64,000 bases of DNA from Leptodactylus fallax (taxonomy: Eukaryota; Chordata; Amphibia; Anura; Leptodactylidae). The notes beneath the pieces were generated by a model. That model saw only the letters and a program-made list of their open reading frames with translations. It searched no databases and was not told where the DNA came from. Where the stretch lies: contig CAMRHE010000324.1 of NCBI GenBank assembly GCA_947044405.1, positions 2,170,001-2,234,000 of the forward strand, read 5' to 3'. Made by a program: the position numbers and the translations under genes. Of the stretch, positions 13,218 through 24,771 are shown in pieces. The number at the start of each line of letters is the position of its first letter. Positions within the stretch are counted from its first letter, which is position 1.

Positions 13218-13377
13218 GACTGAGGTCATGCGCCCCCAGCGTCACTGCTGAGGCCTGTGATTGGGTTCCAGTGGTTACATGGGGCATGCTGGGGTAATGA
13301 CGTCATAGCACCCCACATGACTGCTTAGGCCCAATCACAGGCCTCAACAGTGACGTCTGGGGCACGTGACCTCAGTC
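13218..13377. repeat. 160-bp palindrome centred on TGACGTCA
   Basis: The arms begin GACTGAGGTCATGCG and end CGTGACCTCAGTC and are near reverse complements throughout. The centre carries TGACGTCA (13298-13305), the CRE consensus. The arm ends carry the nuclear-receptor half site AGGTCA. A diverged copy lies at 16994-17153. Confidence 0.85.
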
Positions 13378-13542
13378 GTCAGGCAGAAGCGGACCAAGGA
13401 AGATGTCGCAGACAGCCGGACGGGAGCGAGGTTGCCCAGGAGGCAAGTTGAGTATAAGTGTTTGTTATTTTAAATCACTTGCCCTGTGCTTCTACTTATT
13501 ATAATCTGGGGTCTCAGGAGACCAGCTCTAGGGAGGGCTCTT

Positions 13543-13878
13543 GGGAGCATATAATAGTGTGTGGGGGCCACTGTGGAGCATATAATACTGTGTGGGGGCC
13601 AGTTAGAAGCACATAATACTGTGTGGGGACCATTGTGGAGCATATATTACTGTGTGGGGGCCACTGTGGCGCATATAATACTGTGTGGGGCCACTGCAGA
13701 GATTATAATACTGTGTGGGGCCACTGTGGAGCATATAATACTGAGTGGGGGCCACTGTGGAGCATATAATACTGTGTGGGACCACTGTGGAGCATATAAT
13801 ACTGTGTGAGGGCCACTTTGGAGCATATAATACTGTGTGGGGGTCACTCTGGAGCACATAATACTGTGTGGGGCATAT
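13543..13878 (+). repeat. 31-bp minisatellite, about 11 units
   Basis: The unit is close to GGAGCATATAATACTGTGTG plus GGGGCCACTGT, repeated about eleven times with single-base and 1-3 bp length variation. The open frames across it are only by-products of the repeat. Confidence 0.95.
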
Positions 13879-14556
13879 TATACTGTCCCAGTATTGTTTA
13901 CGTGTCGGGCGCTTGGCTGCTCACTCACCGTATTCTTGATAACTGCAGTTGTGGATACTATAGTTGTATCCCTTTCAAGTATCTGAGGTATCGCTGCAGC
14001 ACCCGTAACCGTCACTATCAATAATTTTTTCTAGGGGAAGGGGGGTAGGGAACCCCTGACAAAAGTTTGCACTGGGGCCCACAAGACTTTAGTTATGCCA
14101 CGGTCCATTGATACTAATGTAAACAACCGTCATGTTTGTTCACTTTTGTAAAGGAAGATAAAGTCCTGCATGCAGCTAGCTTCCGTCATGTTGTTTAAAT
14201 TAGTATCAGTGGGAACGGACACAGAATCAGTGACAGCTATGACGGAAGACAGCAACGAACTTTAGTAACGGTAGTGTGAACTCCACCTTAGTTTGGAGGT
14301 GCCTTGTATGGATTATGTTATGAACTGACTTAGTGCACCACTCTGTTGTTCTATATTGATATGTATAATATACCATAATACAGCAGTTTCTGGGCTTGTT
14401 AGCCACAACCTGCTTTCCCTCTTTTGTCTGTGTGATTTTAACATGTTTTTATGATTTGTGTGGCTCTTTTTTACTGGTATCTAATACATTTCATGATTTA
14501 GTTGTATTGAATGTAATTATTTCTGGGCATTAGGGATTTTTTTGCGGCCATATGTA

Positions 14557-14560
<4 letters not shown>

Positions 14561-14603
<43 letters not shown>
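14561..14603. repeat. (TA)n microsatellite
   Basis: About 21 uninterrupted TA units. Confidence 0.95.
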
Positions 14604-14606
<3 letters not shown>

Positions 14607-16050
14607 CATATTTGTATTTGCTATGTTCCTGTTTATGGGAGTTTACTGGACTTTTGTAGGATCATTGCAATGTTTTATAAGCAGGGGGATCATTATCTCT
14701 GATTAAATAGCACTTGGGAGTCTTGTCAGGCCACCAGAATTACACACCTGGCAGAGGAAGTAAGGGCATGGAGGACGACAGGAAGCTAGTATTAGATTTA
14801 GTGAAGGCAGAGCCCACTCGATTCTGCAAATATAGGATTGGCCCTGTACTGGCGAATGAAATTGGGAAAAGCAGTGCTGTTTGTCCAACCTACTACAGTC
14901 AATGACTGTAGCAGACTGTGCAGAAAGTTCATAGTGCACTGCTGGAGAGAGGAAGCTAATTGCAGAGAAGGGAAAAGAGAGAAGCCCATTGCAGACAGTG
15001 GCCTATCAGGCATTTGCGAGAATTGCCAAATGACCAGTCAAACCTGTATTTAAGAGGTTGATTGTCCATGATCAGAATTGTCTCAGATTATGCACAAGGC
15101 TGGTGGGTTCCTGCTGTGTAAAACACAGGTGGCTATAGTGCCTGCTCAGTTCCACTGTGTGCTCCATCTTTAAAGACCCAACATCCACTGTACATGTATG
15201 GCAGCTGAAAGAGGTTAAAATAAGATCTAGAAGAGCCTCCCCTCTTGTTGGGTCCTGAACTAGTTGTCGCAGGGAATTGTCTTTGTTAGACCTGCCTCAT
15301 TATTGCTGCCTCACCTATTTGTCTTACATTTTTTGCTTCTTTCTTTAGACTTGGGGATTTGTAACTAACCCCTGGCAGTATTTTATTATTCTTCTTCCCT
15401 TTCCTTATTTCCACCCATAGGGACGCCATATATTCATTCTTGTCATTCAACAGTATGGGTTTGAGGCAGAATTTTATGTACAGACACACCTGTATAGCAT
15501 CTTGTCTCCTGTGTGTATATGTTTAACAGTAAATATTTTGTCCTTATCGAGTATACCATCTTATATGCTTTGGAAGCCTTTTATAACCATAGTGTTTCAC
15601 TGTAGACTTTTTCATTTAGGCAGAAGATTTATAACATGTGCTTGGGCCAAGTAATAGTGCATGTTGCCTAGATTCCCTTGCCAAGTACATCATATTATAT
15701 GAGCAGATCAGAACCCTTACTCCAAGAGATTAAAATTTGTGTAAGGGCTTTATTAAAATGTACTCGGAGTAACTAGTAAAAAAAAATATCTTATCTATGT
15801 GATATTTTAACAAGTTAGCTACATAACTTTAAGATATGGTTTATCAGAGCCAAATGTTTAGAAATGAGCATAAGTGATAACCTGGGTTTTCCTGTTCAAA
15901 AGACCAAAGGTACATATACACCATAAACAGCTTTCGACTGACATTCTTTCCAACCCATCCATACATACAGCATACCCATATAAATAAGGTAGTTGGCCAG
16001 TTTCATCAATATCAGTGGCTTTCAATGACATTAACAACTATGTCTTGTTA
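14604..16050. other. intron 7 segment with no recognised feature
   Basis: Short overlapping open frames on both strands around 14700-15050 have no recognisable motifs. I see no gene or clear element boundary. Confidence 0.4.
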
Positions 16051-16544
16051 CGAGTCTCCAGTGTCGACTGGGATGTCTAGGGCCCACCAGTGGAATTGTC
16101 TCTAGGGGCCCACCGCCATGACCCTGCAGATCAGCTTTACCGAGACAGCACGGCTACAGGTAATAACAATGCCACGCTGCTCACCTGCCATTCCATGTTC
16201 ACCACTGCACTACCTAAACCCACCTCTACACTATGCATGGCAAGCGAGCAGCGTGGTTTCTGGATTTGTTAACATCAACATGGCCCATACAACTATAGTA
16301 CCCGCAACTGCGGTTATCAAGAATACGGTGAGTGAGCAGCGCAGCACCCAGCATGGAAATAGTACTGTTCTGGTAAACATCTGATCTGCAGGGTCCTAAC
16401 AGTCTAAGCTCTAAACGATCTAAGAGATCAGTGGGCGTCTAACACCCAGGGCCCCTGCTGATCAACTGTTTGAAGGGATCATGGTGCTTTTGCAAGCGCC
16501 CTCACCCCTTCACCATTTACGTCGCACAGATCTATTTGATAGTG

Positions 16545-16790
16545 ATGAAGGGGTCCCACACAGTGTAATATGCTTCACCATAGTCCACACACAGTATAAT
16601 ATGCTCCATGGTGGCCCCCACACATTATAATGCTCCACAGTGACCCCCACACAGTACAATCTGCTCCTCAGTGGCCCCACACAGTATAATATGCTCCACA
16701 GTGGCCCCACACAGTATAATATGCTCCACTGTGGCCCCACACAGTATAATATGATCCTCTCAGTGGCTCCAAACAGTATAAAATGCTTCC
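16545..16790 (-). repeat. 31-bp minisatellite, inverted relative to the 13.5-kb array
   Basis: About eight units near CACACAGTATAATATGCTCC plus ACAGTGGCCCC, the reverse complement of the 13543-13878 unit. Confidence 0.92.
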
Positions 16791-16993
16791 AAAAATCCCC
16801 CTTAAGCCGCATCAGGTGAACCCAATGAAATTCGACAAATATTTGTGAGGTACAGAACTCTGATAATAATCTGAGGCCCAGGGGAGGTGATGGAAAATAG
16901 CACTTATAGCACTAACACCTTAGTTCACCTCTCCTGGGCATCCTCGCTCTATCAAGCTGTCTTCAGCATCCTCTTCTGTTCTCTTCTTCCTGC

Positions 16994-17153
16994 GACTGAG
17001 GTCACACGCCGCACATGTCACTGTTGGGCCCAATTATTAGGCCCCAGTGGTCACGTGGGACATGCTGACGTCATTACACTGGCGTGCCCCATGTGACTGC
17101 TGAAGCCCAATCACAAACCCCAGCAGTGACGTCTGGGATGCGTGACCTCAGTC
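16994..17153. repeat. 160-bp palindrome centred on TGACGTCA, second copy
   Basis: The arms run from GACTGAGGTCACACG to GCGTGACCTCAGTC, with TGACGTCA at 17066-17073. It has the same length and arrangement as 13218-13377, with many substitutions between the two. Confidence 0.8.
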
Positions 17154-18017
17154 ACAGGCTGGAAAAGCCCCGAAGAAGATGCTGGGAGCCATCGGAGTCC
17201 CAGTGAGGTGAGGATAAGTATTTGTTATATTTAATCACCTCCCCTGGGCTGGCTAATATTAGAAAGGGGCCCGGCATGTACAGACATCACATAATGTTGG
17301 GCCCCTTTCCATTAACAATATGTATAGAGGTCAGGGAACCAGGCTTTCCTCCATCACTATCATGGTGCTGCGTTGCCCTGGCCATCTCCAGTGGGCACCA
17401 TACCACTCAAGGAGTGCGACTGTCCATTACCATACCTCCACTGCCTATTAAAAAAAGCAGTGAGGGTCCAAAAGGGCCCACTAAAGACACAGGATTCACC
17501 AGTACCTTGATAGGCCAGTCCGACCCTACAAGTCTCTTAATTACACACTAGTCCATTTACATTTTTTGTGCTTGCTTCCTCATTTTGGATATAACTGCAA
17601 ACTGAGTAAAGTAGCACTGTACTGAGATGCACATTTTGCAAAACATCTGCTATAAACCCTTCATTAGCCTTGATAGTAGAATAAGAAGTGTAGGCGACTA
17701 GCGTTAGGAAGAGAAAGGGGGAGTTCAATAATCTAGGCAAATAGCAAGTCATAACAATGTATTAGTACTTTAATGTTATGTTTAATTTGATGATTACTTG
17801 ATCATCATCACACTTGGGAGTAACACTTGTAATGGCAACTACTAGCCTTTACAACACACAAATAAGCTTAAATGAGAGGATTGATGGTGATATTGGCTGA
17901 ACAGTAGCCACTCAGTGTTACGAACAGTAAGTGTACCTTAGAAAGTATAACCTTGGCTCTGCAATTGTTTTAGCTCTGACTAATGTGAGGAAAAGAACCT
18001 AAGAGATCCTTCCATTG

Positions 18018-18257
18018 GGCTAGGGCTACACAGAGACTTTGGCCATGACTCCCCTTACGCAACCAAAGATCGCTGTGTAGATGTGCGACTCATTCACTCA
18101 TGTTAGTGTGCCAGGATGTTCAACTTGTTCACAGCCCTGGCACCCTCTAGGTCACAATGTGGCTCCATTCACTAACATGACTGGAGTCGCAGAGCGGCAC
18201 GGCCATCTTTGGTCGCACAATGGGAGTCGCAGCCAAAGTTGCTGTGTGGCCCTAACC
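18018..18257. mobile_element. 240-bp inverted-repeat element
   Basis: The termini are GGCTAGGGCTACACAGAGAC and, inverted, GGTTAGGGCCACACAGCAAC, both continuing TTTGGC. The flanks are TTG and TTA, close to a TWA duplication with one change. It is non-coding. Confidence 0.75.
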
Positions 18258-18625
18258 TTATTCAGCAAAGATTGTCAGAAAGAAGTTTGGAGTTAATTGA
18301 TCCATCCTCAGGTTGCAGTAGTAACTGCTTGACCCTAGCACCTGATAAGGATAATGAAATAGTGAATAAGGTTAGAGACTAAGTACAGTAAATAAACAGA
18401 CTCACAAAGAATAAATAACTTTTGCCTAACCTGCCAATTCCTGCAGAACCGACTGACATGTGTCTCCGAGGTGTCCCAAAGTGGTTATGCATGTTGGATT
18501 TCAACATGCTTGATCCTTGTGTTTTCTACAAGATAGGTTACAGCCAAAGTTGTCTGGAAATAACTTATCCTGCTCTCCCATTGAGAATATGTTTAGTATA
18601 TTATGTGTAAGTATGGTGGGAGTCC

Positions 18626-18990
18626 CAGGAGAGAACCTAGCCTCTCTGCTTGCCTGAAGTGTCCTATAAAAAGGCATCCCCTCCCAAAAAAAAAAAAAAA
18701 ATACCTCACTCGGCAATCTTTGCTTCTGTGATAGGGCTCCATAATTAAAATTGTAGGCCACGTCCCTCCATTTTCAGATAAAAAAATCCCCATATATTTG
18801 GCCTACACACAGTATATCACTCACTTTATTGGCCTCCACAGTGTATTACCCCCTTCATTGGCCACCATACAGTTTAATATCCCCTTTACTGACCCTCAGA
18901 CAGTAAATTGCCCTCTTTACTAGTCCCCACACACTTTATTGCCCCCTTTACTGGTCACCTCACAGTATATAGTCCCCTTTACTGACCCCC
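18626..18990 (+). mobile_element. hAT-like element fragment with degenerate minisatellite
   Basis: It begins CAGGAGAGAACCTAGCCTCT and parallels 46740 onward over several hundred bp, including AGGCATCCCC, an A-run and TGTAGGCCACGTCC. About five diverged units of a CACAGTATAT...CCCCTTTACTGG repeat follow. Confidence 0.7.
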
Positions 18991-19645
18991 AAAAACATTA
19001 ATAAAAGCTGATCAAAACATTATATGTACCCCATGGTGCCAAATGAAAGTACAACTCTTCATGCAAAGAATAAGCCCTCACTTAACTATGTCGACAGAAA
19101 AATAAAAAAAAAGTTATGAATTTTGGAAGGCGGGGAAGGAAAATATGGAAAAAAGCTGCCGAGCATTAACATACAAACTACCCTGCGTCCTTAAAGAGTT
19201 AAATTATACTCAATGCTATACAGAGCTGCAATGTAGCATGCATAGAAGCAGTTCTGCATGTATTAGTGTAAAAATATTTTAGATTTTTTTAAATAAATAA
19301 ATACTAAAAGTTGAAAAAAAAACCTTTTCTAATTTGTAATGTAAAATAAAATGAACCATAATTGGTGTTACAGTATGCGTACAAGTCTGTGCTATTACAA
19401 TATAATGGTATTTATCATGTGCTGTGAACTCCACCTAAAAAACGTGAACACAAACTCATACCAGAAACTACAGCCTGCTTCACAAAAAAGGTTTGTGGAC
19501 TGAATTGAGGTATTTTTCACACATTCCGTCCCAGAAACATTAATAAAAGCTAAACACTAAAAGATTATATGTACCCAAAATAGTGCCAGTGAATATACAA
19601 TTCATTAGGCAAAAATAAGCCCTCAAAGTATCTAAATTTGGGTGT
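18991..19645. repeat. dispersed AT-rich repeat, two partial copies
   Basis: The words ATTAATAAAAGCT, ATTATATGTACCC and AATAAGCCCTCA recur at about 18994-19080 and 19538-19625 with the same spacing. It belongs with the dispersed family at 26930-27410 and 50840-51620. Confidence 0.55.
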
Positions 19646-20061
19646 GTTTACATACTGTATGTGCTGTTTTAGTCTGTTCTGTTTTGTTGTAGCAATGCAA
19701 GAACAGACTAAAAGTTGCAATGGCTCAGTTTAATGATGGGCAACAACAGATCCTGAGGGACCCCAATGACAATAATGGGGTCCATCATTTATCTGTTGAT
19801 TTCGTCGTCATTTTTCCGAATGAAAAAGTTCTGTTTACAGGACTTTTTTTTTTTGTCTGTGATTTTTGTGCTGGAGCCTTCGATGCTGATGTCAATGTAA
19901 CCTAAAGTGGACTTCTTGTACAATAATGCCAATAATTGAGGGTCTGCACTCAAGCATCAAGTTCAATGGTAAAATCCTATGATGTTTCTAATATATATGT
20001 GATGTTTAGCTCTGCAATGAACATATTAATTTGTTAAAGGATTATTTCTTCTTTTGCTTAC

Positions 20062-20245
20062 CTCATATGCCTAATATGGGAAAGAATGAGAAGTAATTGA
20101 GCCAATCGTCTTTGCTGTTGCTGAAGGGAAAGTCCAGTTTTAGCCATAAAATGCACCAATGTGTCTATGATTTTGTCCAAAATCAAATGAATTTGGTCTG
20201 TATCTTCTAGAGATTCTAAGGTACTAGACAAAAATGTATATACAC
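20062..20245 (-). CDS. esr1: esr1 exon 7: ligand-binding domain helices 9-11
   Basis: An internal exon of estrogen receptor alpha, 184 bp, the length I recall for the human exon. The acceptor is ctttcctcag before GTGTATATAC and the donor is CATATGAG followed by gtaagc. The translation starts [20 protein letters not shown] and ends in [20 protein letters not shown], the helix 10/11 region that forms the main LBD dimer interface. The reading frame enters as a Gly codon split G^GT and leaves as a Ser codon split AG^C, matching exons 6 and 8. No frame break is present. The exon contains no ATG near its start, so it is not obvious as a separate open frame. It is flanked on the intron 6 side by short TTAA- and TAA-flanked inverted-repeat elements. 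Confidence 0.97.
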
Positions 20246-20343
20246 CTGAGGAAAGGGGAAAAATAAAGAAAGTTAGCTTTTAATTTATGTCTTATATAAT
20301 GACTTATGATTGCAGGTGTAGTAAATAATGTCTAAACCTTTAA

Positions 20344-20647
20344 GGCTAAGGCCAAACGTAGTGAGCCGCAGTAAAAAAAAAAAATTGCGGAAAAGACCGC
20401 TGCAGAAACACATTGCGTTTTTTCCGCACATTTTTCATTGCAATCTTGCAGAGTTTTCCTCTAGAGACCTTCTGCACCTATTATACCTTTACAGAAAATG
20501 CCAGCGCTTTCATAGGTATAATTGACATGTTGTGATTTTCAAAAGCGAAAGCATTATTTTCTGCAATGTGTGGATGGGATTAGCCAGAATTCCATCCACT
20601 TTGCTGGTACTATAAAATGCAGCTTTTCACAACGTGGGGCCCTGCCC
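20344..20647. mobile_element. 304-bp inverted-repeat element, TAA target duplication
   Basis: It begins GGCTAAGGCCAAACGTAG and ends CAACGTGGGGCCCTGCCC, flanked by TAA at 20341-20343 and 20648-20650. The interior resembles the element at about 40108-40634 (AGGTATAATTGACATG, GTGTGGATGGGATT). It lies 99 bp upstream of the 5' edge of esr1 exon 7, in intron 6. Confidence 0.75.
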
Positions 20648-20878
20648 TAAAGGGGTTGTCTCATGAAGACAGCTTCTGTCCATATATCCTATGAGGGCAT
20701 ATGAACATCACAAAGGGGGTCTCCTGTTCAGGTTCACTCAGTATTTACACAGTGGGTAGTGGACATTGTATAAATGCCAAATAGCCACCACACTGGCTGA
20801 TGCTGGATTCATCTTTAGATTTTACACCTATTAGATGGCTTACATGGTGCTAGATATTTGCACACTGCTGCATGTTAA

Positions 20879-21308
20879 AGAGAGTCTATCACCTCCCCCA
20901 AACATATTCAACTGTCACCACCATGTTACAGAGCACATTTCAGTGATAAACAACATAACAGAGGTATGTATGTCACTTTTGTAGATTTGGAGAATAACAA
21001 CTTTGAAGTTTTATGCAAATGAAGCAGTTGGTGCTTGGGGGGCGGACCTTCAGCTCTAGGAGCACTGCTCTTACTGCTCAAGTAGGACCAACTCTTACAG
21101 CACAGGGTGCCACCGACAGGAGATGATAGAAGTCTGAGTGGTAAGTGCAATGCTTCATGGAGCTGGAGCTGCATAAGATTTCAAAGTTGCTTTTCTCCAA
21201 ATCTACAAAAGTGATATATATAACAAAGGTATGTTATTTATCATTGTAATGTGCTCTGTAATGCAGTGGAGGAAGTTGAATATTCTTGAGGAGGTTGATA
21301 GACTCCCT
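20879..21308. mobile_element. 430-bp TTAA-type inverted-repeat element
   Basis: The left end is TTAA then AGAGAGTCTATCACCTC; the inverted right end is AGGGAGTCTATCAACCTC, next to TTAC (a mutated TTAA). Long internal complementary stretches (GTAGATTTGGAG with CTCCAAATCTAC) make most of it a hairpin. The TTAA flanks suggest a Kolobok/T2 or piggyBac-type source. Confidence 0.75.
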
Positions 21309-22190
21309 TTACGCCACAACCTTTCAAACAAAGATCTCAAACTTCTTTCCACTATGTTACACAACCTTGTCGGGTGGAGTTAAAAAAAATGAAATGCTTA
21401 ATAAAGGTAAATGTGTTACAAGGCATTTTTTGGTTTTCTAGATTTCATATGAAAATGGAATCAAGACGACAAAGCTCTGCTACATATATCAATATACCCC
21501 AAAAGATTGTGAAGCTACGGAATTACATGGCATTTACATTCAAATAACCCAATTCCATTACAGAAATATGTATGAGCGAAATAGCAAACTTTATAGCCTT
21601 CTTGTCTCTACAGAAAGATGCATTGACAGAAGGACCTTTTAGAAGAAAATATCTTCATTAAAATACTTCAGCTTGGAAAAGATCAGGCTTTAATTAAGAG
21701 GAAGATTCTATTTGCATGAAAAAGGAAGGCAAGCAAACCATAGTGCAAGTACTTAAAACAAGCATTCTCATAAAGCACCATAATTATGTAAATCAATCAA
21801 ATTTTCATGAAAGGGAACAGAACATTTGAAATCACTAAATTTGCTACAATTTATACAGCAGGAAACCGCTGTACATAATTAAATTACATTTATTCACTAG
21901 CTACATAATAAACATATCTGTCGAACCTTATTATCCATAATTACAATATCACCCTAACTTTATTTCACAGTCTTGTCTATGTTTTCTCTCTAACAATTTA
22001 TTAAATTACTGTTGTAATTTGTTTGTAAATATTAAATATTTAGAGAAATTCTTATATTCTTCAATTAAATTCTTTAATTCTAAATAAACAAGACAAATCT
22101 TTCCTCATTTTGCCCCACCAAAATTGTTAGTTGTGGAGATAAATTAGTTGTGGAGGGCTTACTGTCATAAGACATTAAATTGCCTTCAGA
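21309..22190. other. intron 6 segment with no recognised feature
   Basis: AT-rich intronic DNA. No coding motif, element boundary or tandem repeat was recognised. Confidence 0.4.
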
Positions 22191-22193
22191 GTG

Positions 22194-22894
22194 TGACTTT
22201 TAGTGCAGCAAACAAGCATTAAGATTACTGATCTGAAATGAGAAGATAGCATCACAATGGCCCTATATAAAACACTATCAGAAAAATTTTGATACTTTTC
22301 TTCAATGCAACTTAAAGGGAGTCCGTCAGCAGGAAAATCAGAATCAAACTAATAACACTTTCCAAAAATACTATTCTTATTCTGCATTGCAGTTCCATTT
22401 TTCATGAAAATCAGCATTTTATTCTTATGCAAATTAACTTTAGGGGCTTTTCCTCTCCTGCTGGGGCTTCATTCTCTGCTCTAGATATCTGCCCATTGCT
22501 TGAGAGACATCTCACCACTTTGTCACACTTTATTTGTAGTTAGGGTGGGTTATCTGATGCGGACAGTGAATCCCAGACAGGAGAAGACACACCCCTAGAT
22601 CTCTTTTCAGCTAATTTGAATAAGTATAAAACACAGTTTTTCTTGAGCTGCAATGTCATATAAGAAAGGAAGTGTAGAAACAGCCCTACAAGGTACTGTC
22701 GTTAGTTTGTTCCTGATTTTCCTGCTGACGGACTCCCTTTAAGTTGCATTGAAGAAAAGTATCAAAATATTTCTGATAGTGTTTTATGTAGGGCCATTGT
22801 GATGCTGTCCTCTCATTACAGATCAATAATTTCAATGCCAGTTTGCTGCACTAACAGTCGTATAACAATTTTCCTGCTGACGGACTCCCTTTAA
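22194..22894. mobile_element. fold-back structure around a TTAA-flanked element
   Basis: A 423-bp element (22316-22738) has ends AGGGAGTCCGTCAGCAGG in inverted repeat and perfect TTAA flanks (22312-22315, 22739-22742). The DNA outside it is itself inverted: 22194-22311 is the near reverse complement of 22743-22865. A third copy of the element end, TTTTCCTGCTGACGGACTCC, follows, with its own TTAA at 22891-22894. Confidence 0.85.
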
Positions 22895-24637
22895 CCAAAC
22901 TAGATTATTGCTAACATGAAAGAAAGGTACAAGTAGGTGTGGCTAGAGTCCCAAATAGAATCGGCCATTCAATATCCAAAACAAGTAGCATCAGTAATAG
23001 CAACCACTTGTAACTTTATCCTTGTTGTTAGGAAAGTAGCATTGAACTCACCAGTATATTGCACTTTGCTTTTTAGTGATATCTTTACAACTTAACAGAG
23101 GCTGAGTGTGAGGAGATGACCAGGCAAATGGACCATTTTGCATTACATGTGCACCCACAAAGCCTTGAGTATGCACATCTAGCACAATACACCCTGCTGG
23201 CTGGGTTAGTCAAGTCCTCACCTCACTTCATTAATTTCTAACCTTACAAAATCAAGAAGTGACCATTATTTTTTGCCCAATAGAATACTAATAGGTTAGT
23301 TGGTGAAACATTTTGTTAACATTTTCTGACCTTTTGTATATAGAGATCCACATTTTACTTTGTGTTATTGCCTTAAATAGGTAATACAATGTTACACCAT
23401 TTTATTTCACTACTGTGGCCATTAACCATAGGTAACTTTATAGACATTTAAGAGTTAACCATCTTAGTGGTAACAGTCTTTTGTCTTAATAGGTTACCAA
23501 AGGATACGACCATGAATAGAGGAGCTTTGTATGGTCTTGCACTTATCAGAAACCCAGTCATGATTTCCTTATTGTGGGAGGTCATCTTCTTGTGTATTAA
23601 TACAGAAATGGAAAGTATATGCATAATGAAAGACAATTGCTATGATGGTTAGTGAAAATATAAAAAATAATTTAATAATTGCAAAAATGTTTAACTTTTA
23701 ATTGTCTGCAAATTTATATATTGTTATGTTTGTGGAAAATCCTTTTAAGTAAATGACATTTAGATCTGCAAACAAAAATATTTTAGTTGAGAACTAATAA
23801 ACTTGTATAAGGTTGTATTCACGCGTGATTAATGGCTTTGTGACGTCCGTATTTTTAATAGACGTCAGACGGCTGCATTAAATTCAATATCAGTGAATGG
23901 GGGCTATTCACATGGATATTTTTCATGGCCGTTTTTGCACCTCATGAATCTAGTCTTATACTATCAAATAAGAACTGTTCTAAATTTAGGATATGTTTGT
24001 AATATTGTTAATGTAAAAGCATCCAATGCATATGCCATAACTCAGGGCTTCTATGGCAAATCAGATGTATCAGTAGTCTATACCAAAAATATAAAGTATT
24101 TAACTATTGTGACTACTAACAGTTCTTGAAATATTAACATGTCAACTTGCTGTTGCACATAGCTAGGCTTGTCAACAGAACATAGAATATAAGAAGATAC
24201 TTATCAAAAGCTGTTTGCTCTATGAAAAACAGTTTCTCATTCTATTCCTATGTGGAAGCTAAAAGTGTTTGTTCAAATAGGTCATCAATATGTGATCCAG
24301 TGTTGTGTCTCAGAATTAAGGCGATATGGCCCTCTCAATGGTTTTCTTGGTACATCAGTGTATTCGTAAATATTCTGTGAATCCCTGGTTGGTTCACATC
24401 AGGTGTACATATAGTATTGACATAACTCAACTTAACTGCATTTTCAGGAATTTTTGCCACTCTTCCTCGTGGAAAATTACTTACACAAATTAAGATGAGT
24501 TTCTGATTTTGGATCAAGATTTCATTAACAGTCAACAATCCTAGACTGATGTTATTTTTACCTATGTTCTTAAACACTAGGGAAAACATTTGGTCTTATA
24601 ACTAAAGCAACATTTCCAGTCTGTATCTCATGCTTAC
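22895..24637. other. intron 6 segment adjacent to exon 6, no gene seen
   Basis: AT-rich DNA without a supported gene. A fragment at 23815-23935 with GTATTCACGCGTG and GACGTCCG resembles the half-ends of short inverted-repeat elements but has no partner. Confidence 0.4.
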
Positions 24638-24771
24638 CAGAATTAAGAAGAATAATAGATTTTAAACAAATAAATTCTTCACCACGTAGTCTCATCATTC
24701 GGAACCGAGTGGCTGTGGTAACCAGCATATCAAAAATTTCCACCAAGCCTTCTACACAACGCCCTTGATTC
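24638..24771 (-). CDS. esr1: esr1 exon 6: ligand-binding domain helices 7-8
   Basis: An internal exon of estrogen receptor alpha, 134 bp, the human length. The acceptor is ttcatacag before GAATCAAGG and the donor is AATTCTG followed by gtaagc. The protein begins [20 protein letters not shown] and ends in the well-conserved [15 protein letters not shown]. The pocket residues equivalent to I424 and L428 are kept, but the residue equivalent to human M421 is Leu (codon TTG at 24744-24746). M421 is one of only two ligand-pocket positions that differ between human ER-alpha and ER-beta, so this substitution is worth noting. Frame and phase agree with exons 5 and 7. The surrounding intron is AT-rich with no other coding signal. 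Confidence 0.98.

Larger units (their letters stand above)
12973..14287. mobile_element. 1.3-kb Harbinger-like non-autonomous element with nested core
   Basis: The terminal inverted repeats are about 50 bp: the left begins GAAGGAGTTCACACTACCGT and the inverted right begins GGTGGAGTTCACACTACCGT, and both continue through TTGCTGTCTTCCGTCATA. The flanks are TTA on each side (12970-12972 and 14288-14290), as for PIF/Harbinger elements. No transposase is present. The interior (about 13060-14105) is homologous, in inverted orientation, to the hAT-like element at 16059-17528, so it is probably a nested insertion. Confidence 0.85.
16059..17528. mobile_element. 1.5-kb hAT-like non-autonomous element
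   Basis: The left end is CAGTGTCGACTGG and the inverted right end is TAGGGTCGGACTGG. The flanks CGAGTCTC (16051-16058) and CAAGTCTC (17529-17536) match at 7 of 8 positions, consistent with the 8-bp duplication of hAT elements. It has no transposase. It holds a 31-bp minisatellite and a CRE-centred palindrome shared with the element at 13 kb. Confidence 0.75.

Noticed and set aside
13543..13878. CRISPR-like array (31-bp repeats)
   Set aside because: The units are directly adjacent with no unique spacers and vary like a minisatellite; the host is a vertebrate. The same holds for 16545-16790, 46915-47345 and 63541-64000.
13561..14024. Open frames of 70-85 aa across the minisatellite
   Set aside because: They translate the repeat in several frames on both strands and have no protein features.
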